DNA from: Desulfuromonadaceae bacterium
Lineage (GTDB): Bacteria > Desulfobacterota > Desulfuromonadia > Geobacterales > Pseudopelobacteraceae
Length of the DNA: 6,450 bases
Assembly (NCBI GenBank): GCA_028686145.1
Contig: JAQUCQ010000200.1
Location: forward strand, 1-6,450
Reading direction: 5' to 3'
This document shows positions 1 to 5,911 of the stretch, piece by piece; the first letter of the stretch is position 1, and each line of letters begins with the position of its first letter. The notes beneath the pieces are model-generated. The model saw only the letters and a list, made by a program, of their open reading frames with translations. It was not told the DNA's origin and searched no databases. The position numbers and the translations under genes were made by a program.

Positions 1-87
1 GGGTTTGAAGGTTCCTTGCGAAAAGAGAGCTGGTTGTCGGTTTATCCGGTAGATCCGGGCAACCCCGAGGCCGTATTGCATGAATAG
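1..87 (+). CDS. C-terminal end of an unidentified plus-strand gene (partial)
   Basis: A frame open from the first base ends at a TAG at 85-87 and gives 28 residues beginning GFEGSLRKESW and ending PEAVLHE. The mix of charged, aromatic and Gly/Pro residues looks like the end of a real soluble protein. I do not recognise the family. It would be convergent with the deacetylase gene, whose stop lies 52 bases away. Minus-strand frames over the same bases are also open, including one from an ATG near 79-81, but that one has no ribosome binding site in front. The fragment is short, so even its coding status is uncertain. Confidence 0.42.
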   Translation, partial: GFEGSLRKESWLSVYPVDPGNPEAVLHE

Positions 88-139
88 TCATACAAAGCAA
101 TACACAGGTTACAGAAGCATTTTGCTGAAGCAATTGTGC

Positions 140-1114
140 CTATTTGACAAGCTGTGACACAGGTATCAGATGCACACCTTGGCCTGCAAGCCCAGGTAGG
201 ACCGCTGCCAGGGTTGCTATTGTTACCGGATGTGGATGGCAGATTGCTATCGCCGAGCCATTTTTCCTGGCCAGCCTGATCGCCTTATTGATCTGACCAA
301 GGATATAGTTAGGATCTTGTTCATTATCCAAAAATACATTCCGGCGGGCAGATTTGACACCAAGTTGTTGTGCAACCTTCCAACCGGTACTTTCGGGTGA
401 TGTGACGCTGTCGATAAAGAACAGGTCGTTCTTTTTCAATATTTGAAGCACTGCCCTCATCTTTTCCTCTTGCTCAGTAAATTCCGAGCCCATGTGGTTA
501 TTGACTCCGATGGCTGCAGGAAACTGTTGCAAGAATCCAGATACTCGTTTCTGCAACTCTTCGGCATCCATAGTCACCAACAGACCATTTGATTCCAGGC
601 GACGTGCCGGCCATCCTTTGGGCTGCATCGGAATATGGATCATCGTCTCAATATTATTAGAAGTCGCATACGCCGCAACATCCTTATCAGCCCGAAGTCC
701 CGGAATTATTGCAAAAGTCAACGGGACTTTAATTGCCGCCAGCGAACGGGCCTCCGACAAACCACTCCCCATATCATCGATAATAATTGCCAAACGACCA
801 GACGGAGCAACACTCTGTCCTGATCGTTCTGGTTTAGTAATTGGGGCAGGTGATGGATAATCACTCCGTTCTTTGAGAGGAAGCGGGGATTCACCTGCCG
901 GTTCTGTTCTGGAAACCTCCGGAGCAGGCGGAGAAATATTGCCCGGTTTTACCTGCGTAATGGACGGTTGTGGAGGAGCCTCTACCGGTTTATTAGCAGG
1001 AGAAGATATGAAGTACACGGCAACTGCTCCGATAATCAGCAGCAACATGACGAAAGCAGCCGTCCGGGACCCGGACGGCTGCTTTCGTGATTTTTTTCTG
1101 GCTGGAACGGCCAT
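140..1114 (-). CDS. yibQ: divergent polysaccharide deacetylase, YibQ family, membrane-anchored
   Basis: A 324-residue protein of the divergent polysaccharide deacetylase (YibQ/DUF610) family, distantly related to NodB-type enzymes; the true substrate of the family is not firmly known. Residues 5-18 are strongly basic and residues 20-37 form one hydrophobic segment, so the protein is probably anchored in the inner membrane with its domain in the periplasm. A Pro/Ser-rich linker (about 38-105) leads to the catalytic-like domain. Family motifs are visible: IIDD (D113, D114), HIPMQP (H160), NNHMGS (205-210), FIDS (D235), RNVFLDN (258-264) and CHPHP (292-296). The ATG at 1112-1114 has AGGAAG at 1126-1131, 11 bases upstream. 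An ATG at codon 23 would remove the basic segment and cut into the hydrophobic one, so the first start is preferred. It follows ctpA by 83 bases and is the last gene of the run. E. coli yibQ likewise adjoins envC. A long perfect palindrome occupies codons 9-22. Confidence 0.9.
   Translation of the reverse strand: MAVPARKKSRKQPSGSRTAAFVMLLLIIGAVAVYFISSPANKPVEAPPQPSITQVKPGNISPPAPEVSRTEPAGESPLPLKERSDYPSPAPITKPERSGQSVAPSGRLAIIIDDMGSGLSEARSLAAIKVPLTFAIIPGLRADKDVAAYATSNNIETMIHIPMQPKGWPARRLESNGLLVTMDAEELQKRVSGFLQQFPAAIGVNNHMGSEFTEQEEKMRAVLQILKKNDLFFIDSVTSPESTGWKVAQQLGVKSARRNVFLDNEQDPNYILGQINKAIRLARKNGSAIAICHPHPVTIATLAAVLPGLAGQGVHLIPVSQLVK
1050..1088. repeat. perfect inverted repeat inside the deacetylase coding region
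   Basis: Bases 1050-1068 and 1070-1088 are exact reverse complements (19 bp each, GC-rich) around the single base A1069. In RNA the top would open to a loop of about three bases. On the minus strand the repeat covers codons 9-22 of the deacetylase gene (Ser9 to Val22), that is, the basic N-terminus before the membrane segment. On the plus strand it is followed by GA and then seven T residues (1091-1097), giving the shape of an intrinsic terminator for plus-strand RNA. Whether it works as a terminator, controls translation or is an inserted palindromic element cannot be decided from the sequence. Confidence 0.9.
1050..1097 (+). terminator. terminator-like hairpin plus T7 tract, plus-strand sense
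   Basis: A 19-bp GC-rich stem (1050-1088) is followed after two bases by TTTTTTT (1091-1097), which matches the layout of a Rho-independent terminator for transcription running left to right. It lies inside a gene encoded on the other strand, and no plus-strand gene ends nearby; the plus-strand stop at 87 is almost 1 kb away. It could stop read-through or antisense RNA before it enters the gap in front of the deacetylase gene. Structure is certain, function is inferred. Confidence 0.4.
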
Positions 1115-1125
1115 TATTGTTCCGA

Positions 1126-1131
1126 CTTCCT
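1126..1131 (-). promoter_or_regulatory. ribosome binding site of the deacetylase gene
   Basis: AGGAAG on the minus strand lies 11 bases before the ATG at 1114. The spacing is slightly long, but no other purine-rich match is closer, and it supports this start over the ATG at codon 23. Confidence 0.5.
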
Positions 1132-1197
1132 TTTAGTATAATTCGTGTTACATACTCATCTGATCTGTAATACTTGTGACAAACTAATAATGATTTA

Positions 1198-2571
1198 TTA
1201 CTTCTCTTTTCCCATCAATTTCATGAGTTCCCACCCTTTAAGCAGGTCAAGAGCCCGCTGCACCTGATAATCATTCTTCAAATTTTCTTCCAGCTTTTGA
1301 GGATTTTTTTCCAGCTTCTCATCTTTTTTATTATCTTTCATTTCTTCTTTTTTTACGTCTTCAGGCGGCGTTTTATCTTCACTTTCAAAATGATTTTCAA
1401 GATCTTTTTCGCTCAGGTGCATAAGATCTTTTTTAGCAGTTGTTTTTGGGAGTTCAAGCGATTCTACCACAATATCAGGTGTTATTCCTTTAGCCTGAAT
1501 TGAACGTCCACTGGGAGTGTAATAGCGGGCGGTCGTTAAACGCAGGCCGGAATTGTCGGAGAGTGGAATAATGGTCTGTACCGAACCCTTGCCAAAACTC
1601 TGGGTGCCAAGAATGATGGCGCGTTTATGATCCTGTAATGCCCCGGCAACAATTTCCGATGCACTGGCACTACCGCCATTGATTACGACGACAATCGGAT
1701 AATTTGGCTCTTTGTCCCCTTTTTTGGCGAGAAACTGCATCTTGGATTCTTTTTCGCGCCCTTCAGTATAGACAATCATCTGGCCGGCGGGGATAAAATG
1801 GTCAGCAACCTTGACCGCCTGATCAAGCAAGCCGCCTGGATCATTGCGCAGATCGAATACCAGCCCCTTAAGCTCGCCTTTAGCTTCTTCCTTCATTGTT
1901 TTGAGCGCCTTTGACAAATCATCATCAGTTTTTTCCTGAAACTGGGTAATGCGCACGTAACCATAACCGCCATCCATCAGGTGGAACCGGACACTTTTTA
2001 CCTGAATTATGTCACGAATTATCGGGAATTCCTTCGGTCTATCAAATCCATTACGCATAATGGTCAGGATTACTTTAGTACCCTTCGGCCCCCGCATGCG
2101 CTTGACAGCGTCATTAATATTAAGATCCTTGGTAAATTTGTCGTCAATTTTGAGAATCATGTCACCGGATTTGATTCCTGCTTTGAATGCCGGAGTATCT
2201 TCAATTGGTGAAATGACAGTCAGAACGCCTTCCTTTACGGAAATTTCAATTCCCAGCCCGCCAAAAGCTCCTCTGGTATCAATCTTCATTTCCTTATAGG
2301 TATCAGGTGGCATAAATGAACTGTGCGGGTCAAGCGACGAGAGCATACCGTTTATGGCGCCATAAATCAGTTTTTTGGTATCAACTTCTTCAACATAGCT
2401 CTTCTTGATGATCGCCATAACATCCGTGAAAAGTTCGATCGAATCATAATCACTCCCCTTTCCCTCAGCCATGCTGCGTTGTTGGGAGCTGATAATAAAG
2501 ATGGACAAAAATGCTACGACAACTGCAAAAGCAACAATCATCTTTGTTTTTTTACCGCCTGGTACACTCAT
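1198..2571 (-). CDS. ctpA: carboxy-terminal processing protease (peptidase S41, CtpA/Prc type)
   Basis: A 457-residue periplasmic serine protease. Residues 11-28 form a signal peptide or N-terminal membrane anchor after a basic start. The helical N-terminal region (43-95) carries the family hallmark SSLDPHSSFM (78-87). A PDZ domain follows at about 103-175 (GGLGIEI at 104-110), with its linker up to about 195. The S41 core covers about 196-370: RNDPGGLLD (242-250), the catalytic serine in GGSASASE (S303) and the general-base lysine in FGKG (K328). S303 and K328 are 25 residues apart, as in E. coli Prc S452/K477. A Lys/Glu-rich, low-complexity stretch (about 395-432) precedes a short conserved-looking tail with DYQVQRALDLLKG (434-446). 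GGAGG at 2578-2582 is well placed before the ATG. Family members degrade peptidoglycan hydrolases or their partners, so its place after the EnvC-like gene suggests a role in cell-wall turnover; this is inference. Confidence 0.95.
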   Translation of the reverse strand: MSVPGGKKTKMIVAFAVVVAFLSIFIISSQQRSMAEGKGSDYDSIELFTDVMAIIKKSYVEEVDTKKLIYGAINGMLSSLDPHSSFMPPDTYKEMKIDTRGAFGGLGIEISVKEGVLTVISPIEDTPAFKAGIKSGDMILKIDDKFTKDLNINDAVKRMRGPKGTKVILTIMRNGFDRPKEFPIIRDIIQVKSVRFHLMDGGYGYVRITQFQEKTDDDLSKALKTMKEEAKGELKGLVFDLRNDPGGLLDQAVKVADHFIPAGQMIVYTEGREKESKMQFLAKKGDKEPNYPIVVVINGGSASASEIVAGALQDHKRAIILGTQSFGKGSVQTIIPLSDNSGLRLTTARYYTPSGRSIQAKGITPDIVVESLELPKTTAKKDLMHLSEKDLENHFESEDKTPPEDVKKEEMKDNKKDEKLEKNPQKLEENLKNDYQVQRALDLLKGWELMKLMGKEK

Positions 2572-2577
2572 TTGTTT

Positions 2578-2582
2578 CCTCC
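2578..2582 (-). promoter_or_regulatory. strong ribosome binding site of ctpA
   Basis: GGAGG on the minus strand lies six bases before the ATG at 2571, within the 39-base gap after the EnvC-like gene. It is the best Shine-Dalgarno match in the window and suggests that ctpA is translated independently rather than by coupling. Confidence 0.8.
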
Positions 2583-2610
2583 AGATATTTATATGCTTCC
2601 CGTACTATAG

Positions 2611-3795
2611 TTAGTGAACCCATCCGGCCGGATCAACCGGCTTGCCCTGATAGCGGATTTCAAAATACAGCAGGCTTCCCTTGGTTGAATCAATATCACC
2701 CACTGTTCCGATTGTTTCGTGTCGTGTAACCTCAGCCCCGGTTTTTTTTGTAAGATGTGACGCATGGGCATACAGGGAAAAATACCCCCCCCCATGATCA
2801 ATAATCATCATATTACCAAAACCTTTGAAATAATCGGCAAAAATAACGGTCCCTTCGTATATTGCCTTAATTGCTGTTCCGGTCGGCGCTGAGATCGACT
2901 CCCCTTTGCTGAAGGTAAATGAGTTAAATTCCGGATGTTTATGTTTGCCATATGACTCAATCACTTCACCTCTAACTGGAAGGGACATGCGCCCTTTCTG
3001 CGAGGCAAAGCCACGATCAGGAACCGGTGGCAGCTCTACAAGTGGCGTCAAATGTGAGCCGGATTTTTTACGGCGAGATAAAAGCTTACGGCGACTTAAA
3101 GCTTCCAGACGGGTAATCATTGTCTGCAGTCGTGCGGCGTTGGTCTCTAGTTCCTTTAAGGAAGCTTCATAGCTCTTACGATCCTGACGAACCTTACCAA
3201 GATAGGCCGCTTTCTTACTTTTTTCCTCTTCAATCTCACGCTTCTTCTGCGCTATACCTTTCATAATGCGCTCTTTTTTTAACGCATCACGCTCCAGATT
3301 CGCTTTAAGGCCCTTAAGCTGGTCAATTTTTTTGTTATAATCAAGGAATATTTTCTTGTCATTCTCAAGAATGGACTTCATGTAACGGATATTTTCGGCC
3401 AGTTGTGGAAACGACTCTGCAGAAAAGAACATCCGTAAAGCACCAAGTTCTCCTGCTTTATATAATGACGTCAAGCGTCGCTCGATCTCCGTCCTCTTAC
3501 GACTAGCCTCTTCCGTTACCTTTTGAATCTCGTGACCGGTACGATCAAGACTTGTCTCAACGCCATGCAGGTCATGACTGAGATGGCCAAGATCAGACTC
3601 TTTCTGTTCCAAATTCCGTAGAATCTCCTGAAGCTCGGTGGAAACAGCTGCTTCAACCTTACGGGTCTTGGTAATAAGCTGCTTCTGAGCCCTGATCTCG
3701 CGCTTGACACCACTTAGCTCATCTTTGGGATTTTGTGCCAATGCCGAAGAGGTAACCACAATCAACAGAGCAAATATACCTGCAGTTCTCCTCAT
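2611..3795 (-). CDS. envC: EnvC-like murein hydrolase activator (coiled coil plus degenerate LytM/M23 domain)
   Basis: A 394-residue secreted periplasmic protein. Residues 1-20 are a signal peptide with a likely cleavage after ALA20. A long, charged, heptad-like coiled coil runs from about 25 to 240, with a break near 118-135. A basic linker containing LSRRKL LSRRKK (233-244) leads to a LytM/M23 domain at about 270-394. The zinc-site residues of active M23 peptidases are missing: the HxGxD motif reads SKGES (296-300), and the HLH of the usual HLHFE reads LLY (375-377, in SLLYFEIRYQG). E. coli EnvC has the same kind of changes and activates amidases instead of cutting peptidoglycan. The gene begins three bases after the ftsX stop, matching the known FtsEX-EnvC partnership. 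There is no clear Shine-Dalgarno sequence, so translation is probably coupled to ftsX. A G9 tract at 2785-2793 encodes Gly335-337. Confidence 0.92.
   Translation of the reverse strand: MRRTAGIFALLIVVTSSALAQNPKDELSGVKREIRAQKQLITKTRKVEAAVSTELQEILRNLEQKESDLGHLSHDLHGVETSLDRTGHEIQKVTEEASRKRTEIERRLTSLYKAGELGALRMFFSAESFPQLAENIRYMKSILENDKKIFLDYNKKIDQLKGLKANLERDALKKERIMKGIAQKKREIEEEKSKKAAYLGKVRQDRKSYEASLKELETNAARLQTMITRLEALSRRKLLSRRKKSGSHLTPLVELPPVPDRGFASQKGRMSLPVRGEVIESYGKHKHPEFNSFTFSKGESISAPTGTAIKAIYEGTVIFADYFKGFGNMMIIDHGGGYFSLYAHASHLTKKTGAEVTRHETIGTVGDIDSTKGSLLYFEIRYQGKPVDPAGWVH
2742..2793 (-). repeat. paired homopolymer tracts (A8 and G9) in the EnvC-like gene
   Basis: On the coding strand, nine consecutive G residues (2785-2793, Gly335-337) are followed 35 bases later by eight consecutive A residues (2742-2749, the two lysines in LTKKTG). 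Both lie in the LytM domain. A one-base slip in the G tract would put the last 57 or so residues out of frame. Confidence 0.85.
3070..3105 (-). repeat. short imperfect in-frame tandem duplication
   Basis: Two adjacent 18-base units (3070-3087 and 3088-3105) share ACGGCGA at one end and AAAGCTT near the other. They encode the repeated hexapeptides LSRRKL and LSRRKK (residues 233-244) in the basic linker of the EnvC-like protein, consistent with a recent small duplication. Confidence 0.65.
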
Positions 3796-3798
3796 CAG

Positions 3799-4767
3799 TT
3801 ACACATTGATAAAGCGCTTCAGAGAGGTGAGACTTCCGACAAAGCCGAGCAGAGCTCCTGCCAATAACAATCCGCCAACATACTCCAACGGGAGAAAATT
3901 CAATCCGGATGAGACCGGATTAAAAGTAAGAAAATTTCCTGCATTATGCAGGAAACCTTCAAACAAACCATACAAGATAAGAATAGAAAGGACAGAACCT
4001 GCCATACCCTGTATCAATCCTTCCAGTAGAAAAGGAGCCTTAATGAAAAAACGTGTTGCTCCCACAAGAGCCATAACATCTAATTCGTCACGACGGGAAT
4101 AAATAGTGAGTTTTATCGTATTTGAAACAATAAATACCACTGCAATTACCAGAAACCCGCCAAGCAGAGCACCAAGTAAGCGCATAAAATTCAAAAACGA
4201 ATTAAAGCGTCGTACCCATTCTTCACCGTACTGTACCTCGGTAATGCCCGGAATCCGCTTTAGCGCAGTGACAAAGCTTTCGACCGAAGGAGTATCACGA
4301 TAGGAACGCTTCAAGGTTATCTCAAATGAAGTGGGGAGAACCTCAGGACTTATTCCTTCCAGAATGGCTTCCTGACCCTTTAAACGGACTTTAAAACGTT
4401 TCAAGGCTTCATCACGTGTAACATAACTTACGCGAGAAGCTCCAGGCAGCGCCAGAATTTTTTCACGTAAAGCGCTTTGATCCGGACCGGTAAGCTCCTT
4501 GTCAAAATAAACGGTTACCTGTACCCGCTCACTCCAGTTTTCTGCAGCACTTTCAATATTCACATATACAAGCAAAAACAGGGAGACTATCAGCAGTGCC
4601 AGCGTGATAGTCCCGATTGTTACGACATTTACAAAAACATTTTGACGAATATTGGTTACAGCCCGCGCAAGATAGAAGCCCGCTTTACCGCCAAATACAT
4701 CAGCGGCAAGCGCAGGGCGTTTAAAGCGCTTGATAGTCTCTGGCTGTTTCTTTTTCCATTTGTTCAA
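3799..4767 (-). CDS. ftsX: cell division ABC transporter permease FtsX
   Basis: A 322-residue inner-membrane protein that works with FtsE and passes its ATP-driven movement to EnvC-type amidase activators in the periplasm. After a basic cytoplasmic N-terminus (1-46) there are four hydrophobic segments at about 47-70, 197-218, 245-272 and 294-316. The periplasmic domain between segments 1 and 2 (about 71-190) is the expected partner-binding region; it has VQVTVYFDK (82-90) and the ECD-like stretch up to ITEVQYGEEWV. The cytoplasmic loop SRRDELDVMALVGAT (224-238) is typical of FtsX and related permeases, and the protein ends LKRFINV. The start codon is TTG at 4765-4767, inside the end of ftsE (47-base overlap). 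AAGGGG lies six bases upstream, and no ATG or GTG occurs in frame before the first membrane segment. Confidence 0.95.
   Translation of the reverse strand: MNKWKKKQPETIKRFKRPALAADVFGGKAGFYLARAVTNIRQNVFVNVVTIGTITLALLIVSLFLLVYVNIESAAENWSERVQVTVYFDKELTGPDQSALREKILALPGASRVSYVTRDEALKRFKVRLKGQEAILEGISPEVLPTSFEITLKRSYRDTPSVESFVTALKRIPGITEVQYGEEWVRRFNSFLNFMRLLGALLGGFLVIAVVFIVSNTIKLTIYSRRDELDVMALVGATRFFIKAPFLLEGLIQGMAGSVLSILILYGLFEGFLHNAGNFLTFNPVSSGLNFLPLEYVGGLLLAGALLGFVGSLTSLKRFINV
3935..3955. repeat. 21-base odd palindrome inside ftsX
   Basis: TTTCCTGCAT (3935-3944) and ATGCAGGAAA (3946-3955) are exact reverse complements around T3945. In ftsX mRNA the hairpin would be followed by a U-rich stretch (ATTTTCTTACTTTT), so it has a weak terminator-like shape. 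It covers the codons for the LHNAGNF region of FtsX. Confidence 0.75.
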
Positions 4768-5413
4768 CGATTTCCCCTTTATTCAACGTAACAAGACGCA
4801 TATGACTCTGCTCTATCAGACGACGATCATGAGTTGCAACAACCACTGTTGTGCCACGAATGTTCGCTTCTTTAAAAATAGAAAGTATCTGATTTTTGTT
4901 TGCATCATCAAGATTGCCGGTCGGCTCATCCGCCAACAGAATCTTCGGATCGTTTACCAGAGCTCGTGCCAAGGCGACTCGCTGCTGTTCGCCACCGGAA
5001 AGACGCTGGGTTATAAGATTATATTTTGATTCTATACCCATCTGTTTGAGAATGTACATCGTCTTTTTACCGATGTCCGCCCTGCCCCACCCCAGCACTT
5101 CCAGCGTTATAGCAACATTTTCATATACGGTGCGATTATTCAACAGCTTGAAATCCTGAAAAACAACCCCGATAGAGCGGCGCAGCAGTGGAATCTGGGA
5201 TGCAGGCATACGGGTTACATTCTGCCCGTCAATAAGAACCTGCCCACGGTTTGGAGTAAGTGCGCCATACAACAGTCGCAGCAGAGATGTTTTCCCTGCA
5301 CCTGATGGTCCGGTCAGAAAGACAAACTCACCCTTCCCGATCTTAAGATCGATATTATTCAGCGCTGAAGCATCCTGCTGGTACGAAAGTGACACATTAT
5401 GCAATTGAATCAT
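4721..5413 (-). CDS. ftsE: cell division ATP-binding protein FtsE
   Basis: A 230-residue cytoplasmic ABC ATPase that pairs with FtsX at the division site. All ATPase motifs are intact: Walker A GPSGAGKT (35-42, K41), Q-loop Q86 in VVFQDFKLL, signature LSGGEQQR (138-145), Walker B ILLADEP (158-164, E163), D-loop NLDD (167-170) and switch histidine H195. QDFKLLNNRTVYENVA is characteristic of FtsE rather than of other small ABC ATPases, and the length is normal for the family. The ATG at 5411-5413 is only three bases after the preceding pseudopilin stop. GGTGA (5417-5421), overlapping that stop, can serve as the ribosome binding site, so translation of the two genes is probably coupled. Its last 47 bases overlap the start of ftsX. 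Confidence 0.96.
   Translation of the reverse strand: MIQLHNVSLSYQQDASALNNIDLKIGKGEFVFLTGPSGAGKTSLLRLLYGALTPNRGQVLIDGQNVTRMPASQIPLLRRSIGVVFQDFKLLNNRTVYENVAITLEVLGWGRADIGKKTMYILKQMGIESKYNLITQRLSGGEQQRVALARALVNDPKILLADEPTGNLDDANKNQILSIFKEANIRGTTVVVATHDRRLIEQSHMRLVTLNKGEIVEQMEKETARDYQAL
4774..4779 (-). promoter_or_regulatory. ribosome binding site deciding the ftsX TTG start
   Basis: AAGGGG on the minus strand lies six bases before the TTG at 4767. It sits inside ftsE, where it contributes to the codons for Lys-Gly-Glu. Its position is the main reason for choosing a TTG start, since no in-frame ATG or GTG occurs nearby. Confidence 0.65.
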
Positions 5414-5416
5414 AGA

Positions 5417-5911
5417 TCACCATTCATTATAGGGGGTAGTCCCATCCGAGCTAATCCGGTCAGAACCGCTATGAACGTCATACACGTTTCCAGGAGAGGT
5501 GGTGCTATCAATATTCACACCATCTTGCGGTTGATTTTGATCTGAAGGGGGAGCAACGACAACCCAGGACTCAGATGATTGGGTAAACGGATCTTTGGGA
5601 ATCTCTCTCATATACCTCTTTTCTTTTAGTTCGGCAATGGAATCCGGATATTTGCCCTGATCAGCATGAAACTGATCAATGACCGACCTGAAATTATAGA
5701 GATCTTCACGCAAAACAGCTTCTCTTGCTTTTATGACACCCCATTGGTAATTAGGCACAGCGATTGCTGCCAGAATGCCGATGATCGTAACGACAATCAT
5801 CAATTCAATCAAGGTAAAACCCCGCCGTCCTAATTTCCGCCGTGCTCCCAAAAGTGGCGTCAACGTAGTTTTAAGCAGAGAATCACCACTCATTATATTT
5901 TGTTTTACCAT
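5417..5911 (-). CDS. GspG-like pseudopilin (second of two), type II secretion or related pseudopilus
   Basis: A prepilin with the cleavage motif RRG|FTLIELMIVVTIIGILAAIAVPNYQ: prepilin peptidase would cut after the Gly and methylate the Phe, and the conserved Glu is at mature position 5. The globular part has GspG-type features: YPDSIAELKEKRYMREIPKDPF, then a C-terminal loop NVYDVHSGSDRISSDG ending YNEW, resembling the calcium-binding loop of major pseudopilins. Three starts are possible: GTG at 5929 without a ribosome binding site, ATG at 5911 with AAGGAA nine bases upstream (chosen), and ATG at 5893. From 5911 the product has 164 residues and a 31-residue leader, long for this class. It overlaps the end of the preceding pseudopilin gene and stops three bases before ftsE. 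A Geobacter pseudopilin named OxpG is a plausible relative, from memory only. Confidence 0.87.
   Translation of the reverse strand: MVKQNIMSGDSLLKTTLTPLLGARRKLGRRGFTLIELMIVVTIIGILAAIAVPNYQWGVIKAREAVLREDLYNFRSVIDQFHADQGKYPDSIAELKEKRYMREIPKDPFTQSSESWVVVAPPSDQNQPQDGVNIDSTTSPGNVYDVHSGSDRISSDGTTPYNEW

Noticed and set aside
88..139. Possible bidirectional terminator between the convergent left-hand frame and the deacetylase gene
   Set aside because: Only a four-base-pair stem (TTGC/GCAA) can be formed, with no adjacent T tract on either strand.
492..860. Plus-strand open frame opposite the deacetylase gene
   Set aside because: It is antisense to a well-supported conserved domain and shows no family features or ribosome binding site of note.
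1135..1140. TATACT on the minus strand as a -10 box for the deacetylase gene
   Set aside because: No reasonable -35 box lies 16-18 bases upstream, and transcription would start within the ribosome binding site.
1185..1200. AT-only hairpin at the end of ctpA as a terminator
   Set aside because: The stem is six A-T pairs with no GC and no proper T tract, so it would be too weak; the unit probably continues into the deacetylase gene.
1290..1400. T-rich stretches as terminators or promoters on the plus strand
   Set aside because: They are the complement of the Lys/Glu-rich linker codons of the protease and have no stem beside them.
1981..2299. Overlapping plus-strand frames opposite the ctpA PDZ region
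   Set aside because: They mirror a strongly conserved protease and have no recognisable protein features.
2589..2801. Alternative minus-strand frame starting at the G9 tract
   Set aside because: It is the out-of-frame reading of the EnvC-like LytM domain. The main frame gives the intact conserved ending, so it is not a separate gene.
5339..5350. 12-base palindrome GATCTTAAGATC as an operator
   Set aside because: It lies within ftsE codons for the conserved DLKIGKG region, away from any promoter, and short palindromes of this size can occur by chance.
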